A program made the position numbers and the translations under genes. The notes below the pieces were generated by a model, which saw nothing but the letters and a program-made list of their open reading frames with translations, made no database searches and was not told the DNA's origin. From CAVONV01 sp963697355 (GTDB taxonomy: Bacteria > Acidobacteriota > Vicinamibacteria > Marinacidobacterales > DATDRI01), in assembly GCA_963697355.1 (NCBI GenBank), contig CAVONV010000008.1:124001-188000 (forward strand): a stretch of DNA of 64,000 nt. Reading direction: 5' to 3'. This document shows, piece after piece, positions 1 through 9,240 of this stretch; the stretch's first letter is position 1, and every line of letters starts with the position of its first letter.

Positions 1-253
1 CCGTCAAACGCGTCCGTACGAAATCGGAGCTAAATATTGCTTGTACACCGGAGTCTCGCAACAGGTCAGCCAGTTTTTCTGCCCGGCGTTGACCTTGTTC
101 CGTGAGGGGTGAGTCGTCACTCTCATCGACTTTTTCCGCGTGACGGACGAGAAAGATGACGGACTCTTCGGATCCCGACCCCGAATCCACTGCGGGGCGG
201 CACCCGATGAGAAGAACAAAGATTCCTAGGACGCTAATGAGTTGACGATTCAC
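1..253 (-). CDS. Histidine phosphatase (SixA/PGM-like) lipoprotein, 3' end outside window
   Basis: The visible 84 codons start at a GTG preceded by a strong GAGGAGG box 7 bases upstream. They encode a short hydrophobic signal ending in a lipobox (LLIGC, Cys18), so the protein is predicted to be lipid-anchored. The RHAEK motif at residues 37-41 carries the phosphate-accepting His of the histidine phosphatase superfamily, and is followed by the usual LTEQGQRRA helix and a FSSDFVRT segment. The second half with the remaining catalytic residues lies beyond the window. The family removes phosphate from small molecules or phosphohistidine; the substrate cannot be told. A membrane-anchored member is less common than cytosolic ones. 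Confidence 0.85.
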   Translation of the reverse strand, partial: MNRQLISVLGIFVLLIGCRPAVDSGSGSEESVIFLVRHAEKVDESDDSPLTEQGQRRAEKLADLLRDSGVQAIFSSDFVRTRLT

Positions 254-453
254 GCGATTCCTCCTCGAGTTGAGAGTTTGCCCATCTTATATTGAAGCCC
301 GAGAAGATTCAGCGCCAGTAGGTTTGGTGTCTGTCGGGTCGGTTGTCTATTGTGTTCGAGACTCCGCGGTACCGGCACAGCTAACCCTAATCCGAGTCCA
401 GCAAACCTACTTAAACTTATGTAGAAAAGGGATTGGTCCTTTTTTCGCTTCTC

Positions 454-479
454 CCCTGCAAGCAATTCATCGCATTAGG
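454..479. repeat. Dispersed short repeat, copy 1
   Basis: The block CCCTGCAAGCAATTC, five variable bases, then ATTAGG recurs at 20926-20951 with the same spacing. Both copies are preceded by a T-rich pyrimidine run and lie between genes. It looks like a small intergenic repeat family; function unknown. Confidence 0.6.
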
Positions 480-480
480 G

Positions 481-1224
481 CTAGTTAGATGTGAGTATTT
501 CTTCGAGGGCGGAGAACCAGTTTTGGGCCATTTTTTCTTCGCCGCCTGAATTGGGGTGGAGTCCGTCGTAGGTATCCAGCTTCGGGTCGAATCCGGAAAA
601 CTGGTCGACGACACGAATGGGTGAGTGTTCACTGTTTTTCGACTCGGCAAGCGTCCGTATTTCCTCGTTGAGGGACCGAATGGCCGCGTTTCGGCCGGCG
701 TTATCTACCGGAATGAGCTGGGCTAGAAATATCGTGACACCGGGTTTGGCAGTACGGATCCGATCGATGATCTGTCCGATCTCGTCGATCGTGCTCCCTG
801 TACTCTGGGACTGAAGCACGTCGTTGGTTCCCAGGTGAACCAACACAATGTCGGGGGGCTCGGTAGCAGCCCATTCCCCGATGCGGTCGAGAACCTCGTC
901 GGCACGCCAACCCCAGTGGCCCTCATGATCCATATCGAAGTTTTGGTTTGGAGGGAGGCCGCGGTGATGGGAGGATTGACTGCCAACGAAATCGATGTCG
1001 AATCCCGCCGATTTCAATTTCAGCCATAACGGGCGGCGATAGCTATCGTGTTGGCTGTCGGCTTGGGTGATCGAGTCTCCCAAGGGCATGAGTTTGGCGG
1101 TTGTCGGCTGAGAGGGCCCCGGAGTTTCTCGCGCGACTTCCGGTCGGATAGGGGACGAATCGTCGTGACAGCCGGCAGTTACGGTGACAAGAAAGGACAT
1201 CACAAGGGCCTGGAACCTAATCAT
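481..1224 (-). CDS. SGNH/GDSL-family hydrolase lipoprotein
   Basis: The protein has 247 residues and a lipoprotein signal (VTAGC, Cys19). The four SGNH blocks are present: GDSIT with nucleophile Ser51, a Gly in the block II region around 105-107, GTND at 132-135 with the oxyanion Asn134, and DGLHPN at 220-225 with Asp220 and His223 of the triad. Members are esterases, lipases or acetyl-hydrolases acting on lipids or deacetylating polysaccharides; an extracytoplasmic carbohydrate esterase or lysophospholipase role is plausible but inferred. It is transcribed alone, with a PilZ gene about 100 bases upstream on the same strand. The upstream ribosome site is weak. Confidence 0.88.
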   Translation of the reverse strand: MIRFQALVMSFLVTVTAGCHDDSSPIRPEVARETPGPSQPTTAKLMPLGDSITQADSQHDSYRRPLWLKLKSAGFDIDFVGSQSSHHRGLPPNQNFDMDHEGHWGWRADEVLDRIGEWAATEPPDIVLVHLGTNDVLQSQSTGSTIDEIGQIIDRIRTAKPGVTIFLAQLIPVDNAGRNAAIRSLNEEIRTLAESKNSEHSPIRVVDQFSGFDPKLDTYDGLHPNSGGEEKMAQNWFSALEEILTSN

Positions 1225-1323
1225 CTCGCTCGGATGTTAACGCGGAATCAAGAAGAACGGAAGGACCAATGGCGAGATGGCCTCCCATTGCTCGGGATTG
1301 GCTCACCGAGACAAAGGGGGCTG

Positions 1324-1803
1324 TTAGGAGTGTGGGTCTGAGTCGGGACGATAGAAAGGACGACCGTAGGCGACCGTATCGTTTGGGTTGTCCTCAATGT
1401 TATTCGGGTTGCCATGTCCCAACAAATCGACGGCCAGCATCGTTGTGACGGTTTGGTGAATGAGGTCGAGCTCTTCTTCGGTGTGAGCAACGAACTTCAA
1501 TCCTAGACCGGGAGGGAGAATACGGCTCGGCCGACGAACTTCGGCCCTGCGCCGCACGACGACGGCAGGAAGTCGTTTCCCGCCCAATTCACCAGGAATC
1601 TCGATCTCCAGGAGAACTTGGATGCCTTTGTTCAACTCGGTGAGGGTCGCAACAAACGCGCCGGCATTGTTGATGTCTTCGAGATGTCCCTCAACCGTTT
1701 GGCTAGGGCAAAGGATGCGCACCGGGACGGGTCCTTGGGGCTTCACCCGTGGTTCTCGACGCCGCTCCGTTGTAGCTTCGTTCTTCATTCTGTCAAAGAA
1801 CAT
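1324..1803 (-). CDS. PilZ domain protein (c-di-GMP binding candidate)
   Basis: About 159 residues. Near the N-terminus the RRREPR segment matches the first PilZ motif (RxxxR), and DINNAG about 30 residues later matches the second motif (D/NxSxxG), with Asn in place of the usual Ser. The rest of the domain follows the family pattern, including a GLGLKF strand near the end. The C-terminal 30 residues are polar and probably disordered. PilZ proteins bind cyclic di-GMP and alter motility, secretion or polysaccharide synthesis; no partner gene is adjacent. The start is uncertain: ATG at 1803, 1788 or further upstream are all possible, so the first 20 residues are provisional. Confidence 0.8.
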   Translation of the reverse strand: MFFDRMKNEATTERRREPRVKPQGPVPVRILCPSQTVEGHLEDINNAGAFVATLTELNKGIQVLLEIEIPGELGGKRLPAVVVRRRAEVRRPSRILPPGLGLKFVAHTEEELDLIHQTVTTMLAVDLLGHGNPNNIEDNPNDTVAYGRPFYRPDSDPHS

Positions 1804-1951
1804 GCAAAGATCGTTCCCATAGTCGTCTGCACGCGTGCATAGCAACAAATTGATAGAAAAGGACTTACGAGATAGGCCTCGATTCGTATGTGGGATAAAG
1901 CCCTCACATTTAAGAAAACTCCTACGGTACCTCGAGGTTTTGCCTCACGGT

Positions 1952-2464
1952 TCACTTGAATGCGTCACGGGCGCGGATCTTGGCTTCCAAGAAGTCGGCA
2001 AGAGGAACGTTCAGAAGCTCAGAGACTTTTCGAATCAAATATTCTTCGTGCGCGAGAATCTGCGCATCTGCAAACGCAACTCGCCACATTTGTTCGATCA
2101 ACAACTTCTTTTGTTCGAACGTGAATTCTCGGTCGATGAGGCGGACTAAGAGATAGAGCGGGACAGAACGCTCGACCTGCTTCTCTGCGAGATCGACAAT
2201 CTCCGTCGTTTCCTCGGGTGTCAGATTAAGGGTGCGCTGGATGGCCTCCGTTACCGCACGACGTTCCTCTTCCTTGATGTCGAGATCAGCTCGGGTCATC
2301 TCGATGAGAATCACCGCCGTTGAGAGCTGGAGTCGACGTTCGGGAATCACGGTCGACGAAGTGGGCGGAACCGGCCTCAAGTGCGTATCGAAGAACTTCT
2401 CGATAGCTTCCACCATAGCCGCCTTGAATTCTTCGGCTATCCTCCGTTCTTCTTCAACGGTCAC
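1952..2464 (-). CDS. TerB-like (tellurite-resistance domain) helical protein
   Basis: 170 residues, mainly acidic amphipathic helices. Residues about 45-150 match the TerB/DjlA-like helical domain: a first helix rich in LQLSTAVILIEMTRAD, the conserved KEEERRAV turn, and a second half with DREFTFEQKKLLIEQMW followed by FADAQILAHEEYLIRKVSELL. This fold carries pairs of acidic residues thought to bind metal and is common in bacterial stress gene neighbourhoods. It precedes the PilZ gene on the same strand by about 150 bases, so co-transcription is possible. A direct link to tellurite resistance is not implied by the sequence. Confidence 0.8.
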   Translation of the reverse strand: MTVEEERRIAEEFKAAMVEAIEKFFDTHLRPVPPTSSTVIPERRLQLSTAVILIEMTRADLDIKEEERRAVTEAIQRTLNLTPEETTEIVDLAEKQVERSVPLYLLVRLIDREFTFEQKKLLIEQMWRVAFADAQILAHEEYLIRKVSELLNVPLADFLEAKIRARDAFK

Positions 2465-2613
2465 GGAAACCCCTTTTTTCGTGTGTTAAGAAAAAGGAAA
2501 ACTTGAGATGATTGTCGCCCGAGCGGCGGGTTTCGTCAACTTGACAGGGTTGGTTCAGCAAGCCAGAATGCAATCGGCCCCATTGGTGTCGAAGAAAGCG
2601 GGATTTGGAACAA

Positions 2614-2937
2614 ATGAAACGGTTCCTCGTCGCCCTCTCATTGCTGGCCCTACTAGCGCCTGGCTTGTCGGCCAAAGACAAAGCCAGGAAGAGAAAGGAC
2701 GAAGCGAAAAAGCCATCGTTCGATCTCAATTACAAATACGATCCTCGAGAGCTTCACGAGTACTCTGACGAGCTCAAACGATGGAAGCGGATCAAGGGGA
2801 TCTTTTACTTGGGCACTTTTCACATCCCGCCGGGCAGTCTATCGGGCCCAAACTCTGGTCCACCTCCTTATATCTGGACGAATGGCTTCGGGACCAGCCT
2901 ATGGAGAGATCCGGTGACCGGCTGGCCCATCATGTAG
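2614..2937 (+). CDS. Small exported protein of unknown function
   Basis: The ATG chosen here gives 107 residues starting MKRFLVALSLLALLAPGLSA, a clean Sec signal peptide with likely cleavage after that Ala. The mature part opens with a Lys-rich stretch, then a Trp/Tyr/Gly/Pro-rich tail (PPGSLSGPNSGPPPY). No family is recognised. It lies alone, divergent from the TerB-like gene and convergent with the asparaginase-type gene. A TTG nine bases upstream would add three residues; the ATG fits the signal peptide better. Confidence 0.55.
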   Translation: MKRFLVALSLLALLAPGLSAKDKARKRKDEAKKPSFDLNYKYDPRELHEYSDELKRWKRIKGIFYLGTFHIPPGSLSGPNSGPPPYIWTNGFGTSLWRDPVTGWPIM

Positions 2938-3004
2938 AAGCCAGATCCCGTTAGTGAGAAGTGCCGTACATCTCAACTCTAGGTCCGGCCAATCTCAGTG
3001 TGCT

Positions 3005-4135
3005 CTAGTCCTGGGGGCTACCGTCGAGAAGCGGTTCTAGCGGTAGCAAATCGGCTCCGTTCTCAGTGCAAACCGCGTATTGCGAACTCTCCGAAGGCGC
3101 ATACATGGCTACCCCGGCGAAATCACCTTTGGCGTTCAAGACGTAGAAACTCAATCCAAAGTTCGGGAGACCGCGATCGTTGAGCAGTCTTTTCTCGATG
3201 GTGTTTGTCTGAACTCGCCTCAGCGCTTCCAGACCCGCATCCTTGGGATGCTTGCCGCGTCGCATCTCTTCCACGATGAAATAGGAGCACAGATTGTACA
3301 AGTTGGCTTCTCCTCTACCTGTCGAACCGGCCGCTCCGACCGCTCCGTCGACGTAGAGACCGGCTCCGAGGATAGGGGAATCGCCCACACGACCGGATAT
3401 CTTCCAGGCGAGTCCGCTCGTTGTCGTGACGCCACAGACCTGGCCATTGCTGTTGACACCGTCACAGTTGATGGTTCCCCAGACGTCCTCCTCGTCCACG
3501 AGTCCCTCGCGGATCATCTGCCATCTCGCCCGATCGGCTGCCGCTTGACGTTTCGTGGGGTCGAGGTAATGGTCGGGATCTACGCGGCGCTTCCATTCCA
3601 GCCAGCGCGACCTGGATTTTTCGGTGTTCAAATCGTCTTCGATAGTGAAACCTAGGTTCCGTGCGAAATCCTGGGCTCCCTTGTCGACGAGGAGATGATG
3701 ATCCGTCGTCTCCATGACGGCTTTGGCAACGAGAGACGGGGTGCGGACTCCTTGAATGGCCGCAACACCGCCTGCCCGTTTCTTGGGTCCGTGCATACAG
3801 CACGAATCCAGTTGAACGATACCGTCGGCGTTCGGCAAACCGCCGTACCCGACGCTCGTATCCTCCGGGTCCAACTCGACGATGTTCACCCCTGCAATGA
3901 GCGCATCGAGGACATCTTCCCCCGTGGTCATCTTTTCGAAGGCTGTTTCGACGCAGGTCAACTTGCCGCCGTTCTTATAGACGTTCCCGTTGCGCGATGA
4001 TACGACGACCGGTTTGACGTTCGTGGGAACGAGCATCGTGGGAGCTCTCCCGAGTAGCGATGTCGGTGTCGCCGCGGCTAGTCCAGCGGCAGCACTTGTA
4101 CGCATGAAATCACGTCGGCTGATCTTTTTCTTCAT
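3005..4135 (-). CDS. N4-(beta-N-acetylglucosaminyl)-L-asparaginase (aspartylglucosaminidase family), Tat-exported
   Basis: 376 residues, starting with a twin-arginine signal (MKKKISRRDFMRTSAAAG) after a GGAGGA box. The body matches Ntn-hydrolase aspartylglucosaminidases throughout. The self-cleavage and catalytic Thr is Thr221 in the GTINC segment; human enzymes have D-T here but bacterial relatives commonly have G-T. The GRVGDSP substrate loop is at 248-254 and is followed by GAGLYVD and GAAGSTGRGE, both typical. The family hydrolyses the GlcNAc-Asn bond of degraded glycoproteins, or related beta-aspartyl amides. Export through Tat suggests periplasmic scavenging. It is divergent from the outer-membrane protein gene that starts 76 bases away. 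Confidence 0.9.
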   Translation of the reverse strand: MKKKISRRDFMRTSAAAGLAAATPTSLLGRAPTMLVPTNVKPVVVSSRNGNVYKNGGKLTCVETAFEKMTTGEDVLDALIAGVNIVELDPEDTSVGYGGLPNADGIVQLDSCCMHGPKKRAGGVAAIQGVRTPSLVAKAVMETTDHHLLVDKGAQDFARNLGFTIEDDLNTEKSRSRWLEWKRRVDPDHYLDPTKRQAAADRARWQMIREGLVDEEDVWGTINCDGVNSNGQVCGVTTTSGLAWKISGRVGDSPILGAGLYVDGAVGAAGSTGRGEANLYNLCSYFIVEEMRRGKHPKDAGLEALRRVQTNTIEKRLLNDRGLPNFGLSFYVLNAKGDFAGVAMYAPSESSQYAVCTENGADLLPLEPLLDGSPQD

Positions 4136-4211
4136 GTCGATCGTTCCTCCAGCTAATGCATTTGAATGGGAATCTCGCAAAAGACCAATCTGGCGAGGTA
4201 GCATACGCGCA

Positions 4212-5429
4212 ATGAAAGCACCTTGGCAAACATCCAGTGATCGGGTGGTGAACCTGCGAAGCTTCGCCTTCGTCGCTTTGTTGCTGGTGTGGCCCATGCA
4301 GGTGGAATCGGCGGAGACGTCTGTCACCGGTGACGCTCGTTTTTTCCAGTTCTTCTACCTTGGAGATATTCCCGGTGGGAGAAACCACTCGGAGTTCGGC
4401 GTGGGTCGTTTGAAGGTCGACAGCATCTGGACGGATGAGCTGAAGTTCGAAGTCGACGGAGTCCTGCAAATGACCTCGCCGGCAGAAAGCGGCGGGACCT
4501 CCATTGCGACAGGCACGACACGACGCTATTTCGATCTCGAGTACGAGTTCACCATCGGCGAAGATGTGGCAGCTCTTCTCGAGCTCGACCGTTTGAACGT
4601 TCAATGGGATCGCCCCTCGTTTCGTCTGGTCGTGGGGCGGCAAACCATGACGTGGGGAGTGAACTACTTCTGGCCCGTTCTGGACCTCTTTGCTCCATTC
4701 GCTCCAGAACGCATCGATCGAGAGTACAAGCCGGGAATCGATGCCATCCGATTGACGGTAGCTTTGGGAGATTTTTCGGAGGTTGAAGTCGTTACGGCCG
4801 GACAAGGAAGGAGGTTTCCAGAGGACTTCAGTCTGGCAAGCTTAGGAAGGTTCAACCGAGGGTCTTCTGATCTCGGGTATATGGGGGGTCGATTTCACAC
4901 GGATACGGTACTTGGTGGATTTCTGACGTCCGATGTCTCTGGAACCGGGTTGAGGGCGGAAGCCGCCTTCACAAAGTCGGGAGATGAGGAAGATGCCGAA
5001 ATCGACCGAGAGAGCTTTTTGAGAGCCTCCGGCGGCATCGATCGTCAACTGTCTTCCTACCTGAACCTCACGATCGAAGCCCACTTCAACGGGTTCGGTG
5101 CCACATCGCCGAAGGGCTACCGACGCATCGCCGAGTCCGATCGCGTACGGCGAGGAGAGGTGACCTCGTTGGGGCGCTACTACACCGGTGTTTCTCTCGG
5201 CTGGCAGGCCCACCCCCTTGTCAACCTCTCCGGCACCGTTCTCACCAACTGGGGGGACCCGTCGACGCTTCTTCAAACGACGGGTGAGTGGTCGGCCACT
5301 CATAACATTGTCGTTCAAATCGGTGGAATGTATGGTTTTGGTCCAGGGCTGGACGATGATGGCGAGCTCCAGAGTGAATACGGATTCGTCCCTCCGACCG
5401 TTTGGTGGGCCTTCAAGGTGTATTTTTGA
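4212..5429 (+). CDS. Predicted outer-membrane beta-barrel protein
   Basis: From the ATG used, 405 residues with a signal peptide of which the core is FAFVALLLVWPMQVESA. The rest is built of alternating amphipathic strands ending in aromatic residues, and the protein finishes with WWAFKVYF, i.e. a C-terminal Phe as in barrel proteins recognised by BamA. The pattern LVVGRQTMTWGVNYFWPVLD is like porin-type or DUF1302-like barrels. A GTG at 4245 or 4248 is an alternative start placed nearer the signal peptide. Function may be a porin or uptake channel; no specific substrate can be named. The next gene follows after 54 bases. Confidence 0.7.
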   Translation: MKAPWQTSSDRVVNLRSFAFVALLLVWPMQVESAETSVTGDARFFQFFYLGDIPGGRNHSEFGVGRLKVDSIWTDELKFEVDGVLQMTSPAESGGTSIATGTTRRYFDLEYEFTIGEDVAALLELDRLNVQWDRPSFRLVVGRQTMTWGVNYFWPVLDLFAPFAPERIDREYKPGIDAIRLTVALGDFSEVEVVTAGQGRRFPEDFSLASLGRFNRGSSDLGYMGGRFHTDTVLGGFLTSDVSGTGLRAEAAFTKSGDEEDAEIDRESFLRASGGIDRQLSSYLNLTIEAHFNGFGATSPKGYRRIAESDRVRRGEVTSLGRYYTGVSLGWQAHPLVNLSGTVLTNWGDPSTLLQTTGEWSATHNIVVQIGGMYGFGPGLDDDGELQSEYGFVPPTVWWAFKVYF

Positions 5430-5483
5430 GGCTAATTAGGGGAGAGTCTTCCATGCATCAGAGACTCACCCGAAACCAGGAAA

Positions 5484-6302
5484 ATGTCTGAAAATCAAAC
5501 TCAGCGAAAAAGAAGCGCCCCCGTACCCAAGGAACACGGTGCCTGGTTCATGTTGGGTCACTGCGTGTTGATTGGAGCACTCGTTGCCGGTACGTTCCGT
5601 CTTCCTGTGTTGTTGGTGAGCCTATCTTCGTTCTTGGTGTTCATCGCCATGCAGGGGCTGAAACAACTGGCTCGAGCTTTCCGCCGGCGTGAGCACGAAA
5701 TCCCCATTCGCTTACCTTGGACCAGTTTCGGTTTGCTTGTCGGGGCCGCTGTTTCGGGATGGATAGCCATCGTGGGTTGGGATTTGACTGTCTTGTTCTA
5801 TTGGGGAGCCGTCGGCGCGGTTTTGACGGGAATCTATGTCACACTGGTCTTTCGGAGGAAAGAAAGGAGTCTACGAGGAGAATGGTTGGGCATCCTTGGT
5901 CTGACGTCTGCAGCGGGAGTCGTTTGGAGTGCGGGTACCGGGTACTGGGGCGGTATCGGGTTTCTGCTCTGGGCTTTGGCGTTTCTCTATTTTGGTGGGA
6001 GCGTTCCATATGTCAGGCTTCGAGTGCGGCAAATGAAAGAGGGCGTCCTCCCGTGGACATCTAGAGAGGCTTCGCAGGCATTGCTGTACAGCTCATTTGT
6101 TCTCCTCATCGTGGGATGGGGGGCTTTGCTTCAACGAGTACCTTCCCTTGCCGTCGTGCCCTTTGTTCTATCGTTGGTCAAAACAATCTGGGCCTTGGCG
6201 GACAAGAAAGTCCCCCGGAAGATCGCTCACATCGGCTACTCGGAGGCAGTGATGTCCACCGCATTTGCGGTGTTGATGGTTGCTGCTTTCTGGCCGTTCT
6301 AA
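5484..6302 (+). CDS. YwiC-like integral membrane protein
   Basis: 272 residues with about eight hydrophobic membrane segments. The N-terminal motif PKEHGAW (15-21) is the signature of the YwiC-like family, and the basic loop RRKERSLRGE and the second-half VPRKIAHIGYSEA also fit. The family occurs next to respiration or nitrate genes in some bacteria but its biochemical role is not established. It lies just downstream of the barrel gene on the same strand and is convergent with the next membrane protein. Confidence 0.8.
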   Translation: MSENQTQRKRSAPVPKEHGAWFMLGHCVLIGALVAGTFRLPVLLVSLSSFLVFIAMQGLKQLARAFRRREHEIPIRLPWTSFGLLVGAAVSGWIAIVGWDLTVLFYWGAVGAVLTGIYVTLVFRRKERSLRGEWLGILGLTSAAGVVWSAGTGYWGGIGFLLWALAFLYFGGSVPYVRLRVRQMKEGVLPWTSREASQALLYSSFVLLIVGWGALLQRVPSLAVVPFVLSLVKTIWALADKKVPRKIAHIGYSEAVMSTAFAVLMVAAFWPF

Positions 6303-6319
6303 TGAGCTCGGGTAAGATT

Positions 6320-6817
6320 TCAAGAGAGCTCTTCTGGGAGTCTTCTGCTGAGGTGCAAGGCGATGATACCCAGGATGCCAGCGGATATGACCTGGAGAGC
6401 CACTCCTATCACCAGCTCGGCACCCACCGCCTGGGCCCAACCTTCGAAGACATCATAGTGGGTCCCTAGACTGAAGGTCCTTGTTACCCACCAAAGCACC
6501 ACGCCGGGTAGGCGGGACAGGAAAGCAAAAACAGCAAGGCTGAGAAACAAAGGGGCATAGGGCCGTTCGTTTTCAGTCAACCGGATGCCCAAATAAATGC
6601 CTACGAAAAGTGTGAGCCAGAAGATGCCGATGAAAAAGGACACTCCGGAAGGAATCCTCGCTCTTTCGGAGAAGAAACGGGCTAACGTCACGAACAGCGA
6701 TATGAATGCCGGCCAACGGGCGAGTTTCCATGCTTGTTCGAACAGGGTGGGGATCTTCTCTTGAATCGGGTGGGAACCGTCGTTTTTGTATGAAATGATA
6801 AGAATCTCCGTTTCCAA
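6320..6817 (-). CDS. Multi-spanning membrane protein of unknown function
   Basis: 165 residues with four predicted membrane helices (around 35-50, 58-78, 88-110 and 135-158). The cytoplasmic or loop parts are short and charged. No family recognised. The start is a TTG here; internal starts would shorten the protein but keep all helices. It is divergent from the methyltransferase gene, 12 bases away. Confidence 0.55.
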   Translation of the reverse strand: METEILIISYKNDGSHPIQEKIPTLFEQAWKLARWPAFISLFVTLARFFSERARIPSGVSFFIGIFWLTLFVGIYLGIRLTENERPYAPLFLSLAVFAFLSRLPGVVLWWVTRTFSLGTHYDVFEGWAQAVGAELVIGVALQVISAGILGIIALHLSRRLPEELS

Positions 6818-6829
6818 AGGGGAAATCTA

Positions 6830-7612
6830 ATGGATAACTCGCACAAGGACAAGTCTCCCGATCCCTTTGACCGAATAGCCGCACGGTACGAGCGCTATGT
6901 CCCATGGGGGACTCGATTGGCTCGGGAGGTGCCGTTCCTCGACGAAGAGCTTCGCTCTGCGGACGCCCGAAACGTCCTTGATTGTGCCTGTGGTCCCGGC
7001 CGTCACGCCATGGCTCTCGCCCAAAAAGGTTTCGACGTCATGGGGCTGGACTCGAGTCCGGAGATGCTCGAGAGGGCGCGCCTTTTGGTTCAGGAAGAGA
7101 AGTTGGAAGTGTCGTTCGTCGAAGGAAGATTCGAGGCGATTCCCGAAGATCTCCATTCAAGATTTGACGGTTTGATTTGTCTTGGAAACGCTTTGTCTGC
7201 TGCTGCTGATGAGCGCACACTGCGAGAGGTTGTTGGGCAGTTTGCTGCAGCCCTCAAGTCCGGGGGAGTGGCGATTACTCAAACGGTCGACTTCTCGGTG
7301 GTTGCACAAGAAACCGTCACCACAACACCGTTGCGGCACGTCGAAGAGGATGACGAAGAGTATCTTTTCGTGAAATCCTTCATCCGGGCAGACGAACGGG
7401 TCTTCATCCATTGGGTCAGCCTGGAGAACCAAAAGGATCAGTGGAGCTCTGAAGTCACGTGTCGAGAGGTTTTTGTCGTCCATCCAGACACCCTGCTGGA
7501 ACTTTTCCGTGCTTCTGGTTTCTCCCGAGTCGAGACCTATGGTGACTATGGCCGCCATCCATTTGTGAAGGGCTCCTCGAAAGACCTCATTATTGTCGCC
7601 CGAAAAGGTTGA
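6830..7612 (+). CDS. Class I SAM-dependent methyltransferase
   Basis: 260 residues. The SAM-binding motif I VLDCACGPG is at 49-57, followed by an acidic motif II (VMGLDSSPEML) and the LICLGNALS segment of motif post-I. N-terminal FDRIAARYERY is typical of small-molecule methyltransferases related to UbiE/glycine N-methyltransferase-like enzymes. The C-terminal part has the LFRASGFSRVETYGDY strand-turn common in this group. Substrate unknown. An A/G-rich stretch precedes the ATG (AAAGGGGAAATCTA). Confidence 0.85.
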   Translation: MDNSHKDKSPDPFDRIAARYERYVPWGTRLAREVPFLDEELRSADARNVLDCACGPGRHAMALAQKGFDVMGLDSSPEMLERARLLVQEEKLEVSFVEGRFEAIPEDLHSRFDGLICLGNALSAAADERTLREVVGQFAAALKSGGVAITQTVDFSVVAQETVTTTPLRHVEEDDEEYLFVKSFIRADERVFIHWVSLENQKDQWSSEVTCREVFVVHPDTLLELFRASGFSRVETYGDYGRHPFVKGSSKDLIIVARKG

Positions 7613-7793
7613 GCCCTGCCCGGTTCGACGTCGCGCGAGGGAACGAACAGAATGACCGGGAGAGCGTCGAGGCTGAACCGTGTGGTAGGGGAGTATCCAT
7701 ATAGGCGGAAGTTCCTTGTGGAGTCAGAGGAGCAAATGACGGATAATAGGTGTCAAGGGGGGAGAGGTATACCTTGAAAGGACTTCTGGGGCT

Positions 7794-9200
7794 ATGAGTT
7801 CGCGTTCACGATGGGCTCTTCTCATCCTATTCTTACCAAGCCTGCTGTTTGCCAGTGATCTGACTAATGACCTCGGCAAGAGACTCGACCAAGTTCGTCG
7901 TAAATTTCGCCTCAACCGAGCGATTGGCGTGCTCGTTCAGAATGTAGAAACTGGAGAGACGGTCTACTCGCACAACGCCGAGAAGAAATTCATACCCGCT
8001 TCGGGGATGAAGCTGGTCACGATAGCAGCGTCCCTTCATTATTTGGGACCCAACTACCGATTCGAAACCGAGTTCCTCGTCGATGGACCACTCGAGGGAG
8101 GTATTCTCAAATCCAATCTCTACGTCAAAGGATCGGGAGATCCGTCTCTGACTGAGGGCGATCTCGATACCATCACTGCAGCCATTGCGGGGGCGGGGCT
8201 ACGCGAGATAACCGGCGATTTGATCCTCGATGACTCTTTTTTCGACGATCGTCTGCGTGGGCCGGCGTCATACGACAACATCCTGAAGAAAGGCCTCCCC
8301 ATCCAAAGCGCTCTTTCGTACAACTTCAATATCGTGGAACTGCGGGCCAAGCCTTCAGAGAAAATCGGCGCTCGTGCCGACCTCCATGACGGAGGATACG
8401 GCTATTTCGAGGTCCTCAACCAAGTCAAGACCTCTTCTCGGGGCCGTCCGTGGATGAGCATCAAGAAGCTTCGAAGGGATCGAGTGGTGGTGTACGGAAG
8501 AGTCGTTGCTGGAGACGAGGAATCGAGCAGCGGCTTTGTGGCCCCGGACCCGGTGCAGTACTTTGCCTCCGCATTGCTGGGGAAACTAAAAGAACAGGGT
8601 GTCCTTTTCTACGGGAATGTGGTTAGACGTGTCGCGCCAAACACCGGACTCAAAGTGTTGTATGTTCACCGTTCGGCACGTCTCATTCAAATCCTAGAGC
8701 TCTTGGGTAAAAACAGCAATAACTTCGTTGCGGAGCAAATGCTCAAGGCTCTGGGAGCGCATCGATGGGGTGAGTCCGGAAGCTTCGAAAATGGCGCAAG
8801 AGCTCTCTCCGAGTACCTTGTGGGTCTAGGTTTTCGTAACGATGAGTTCCGGATCGAGGATGGTTCAGGACTATCCTATGAGAACAATCTGAGCTCATCG
8901 ATATTGGTCAGAGTGCTGCAGGAGCTTTATGCGATTCCGGAGCTCCGTACCGATTTTATGTGTTCTTTGGCGGTTGGAGGTGTTGACGGTACATTGAGCC
9001 GTCGCTTTCGTCGAGAGGAGCATATGGGACGGGTCATTGCGAAGACCGGCAGTCTGGCGGGAATCAGTTCGTTATCAGGATTCGCATTCTCTCCGCGGGG
9101 TGAACCTCTGGTATTCTCGGTGATGTTGAATGGGATCTCGCGGCAATGGCGAGCAGATCACGTCGAGGACGAAATCGCGCGAGTCCTTATCGACAACTAG
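7794..9200 (+). CDS. dacB: D-alanyl-D-alanine carboxypeptidase/endopeptidase, PBP4 type (peptidase S13)
   Basis: 468 residues with an N-terminal signal peptide (cleavage near SLLFA-S). All three penicillin-binding motifs are seen: S70-G-M-K73 with the acyl-enzyme Ser70, S308-N-N310, and K417-T-G419. The long insert between the first and second motifs, including GSGDPSL at about 113-119 and DGSGLS at 356-361, is characteristic of the S13/DacB family. The enzyme trims or cleaves peptide cross-links of peptidoglycan in the periplasm. Length matches the family. It stands alone with about 180 bases of upstream DNA. Confidence 0.93.
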   Translation: MSSRSRWALLILFLPSLLFASDLTNDLGKRLDQVRRKFRLNRAIGVLVQNVETGETVYSHNAEKKFIPASGMKLVTIAASLHYLGPNYRFETEFLVDGPLEGGILKSNLYVKGSGDPSLTEGDLDTITAAIAGAGLREITGDLILDDSFFDDRLRGPASYDNILKKGLPIQSALSYNFNIVELRAKPSEKIGARADLHDGGYGYFEVLNQVKTSSRGRPWMSIKKLRRDRVVVYGRVVAGDEESSSGFVAPDPVQYFASALLGKLKEQGVLFYGNVVRRVAPNTGLKVLYVHRSARLIQILELLGKNSNNFVAEQMLKALGAHRWGESGSFENGARALSEYLVGLGFRNDEFRIEDGSGLSYENNLSSSILVRVLQELYAIPELRTDFMCSLAVGGVDGTLSRRFRREEHMGRVIAKTGSLAGISSLSGFAFSPRGEPLVFSVMLNGISRQWRADHVEDEIARVLIDN

Positions 9201-9240
9201 CAGATCTCGACCTGGGGGCAGATAGACGGGACCGACACCG

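Noticed and set aside
4..219. 71-codon minus frame at the left edge
   Set aside because: It is out of frame with the histidine phosphatase, whose signal peptide, lipobox and RHAEK motif are in the adjacent frame.
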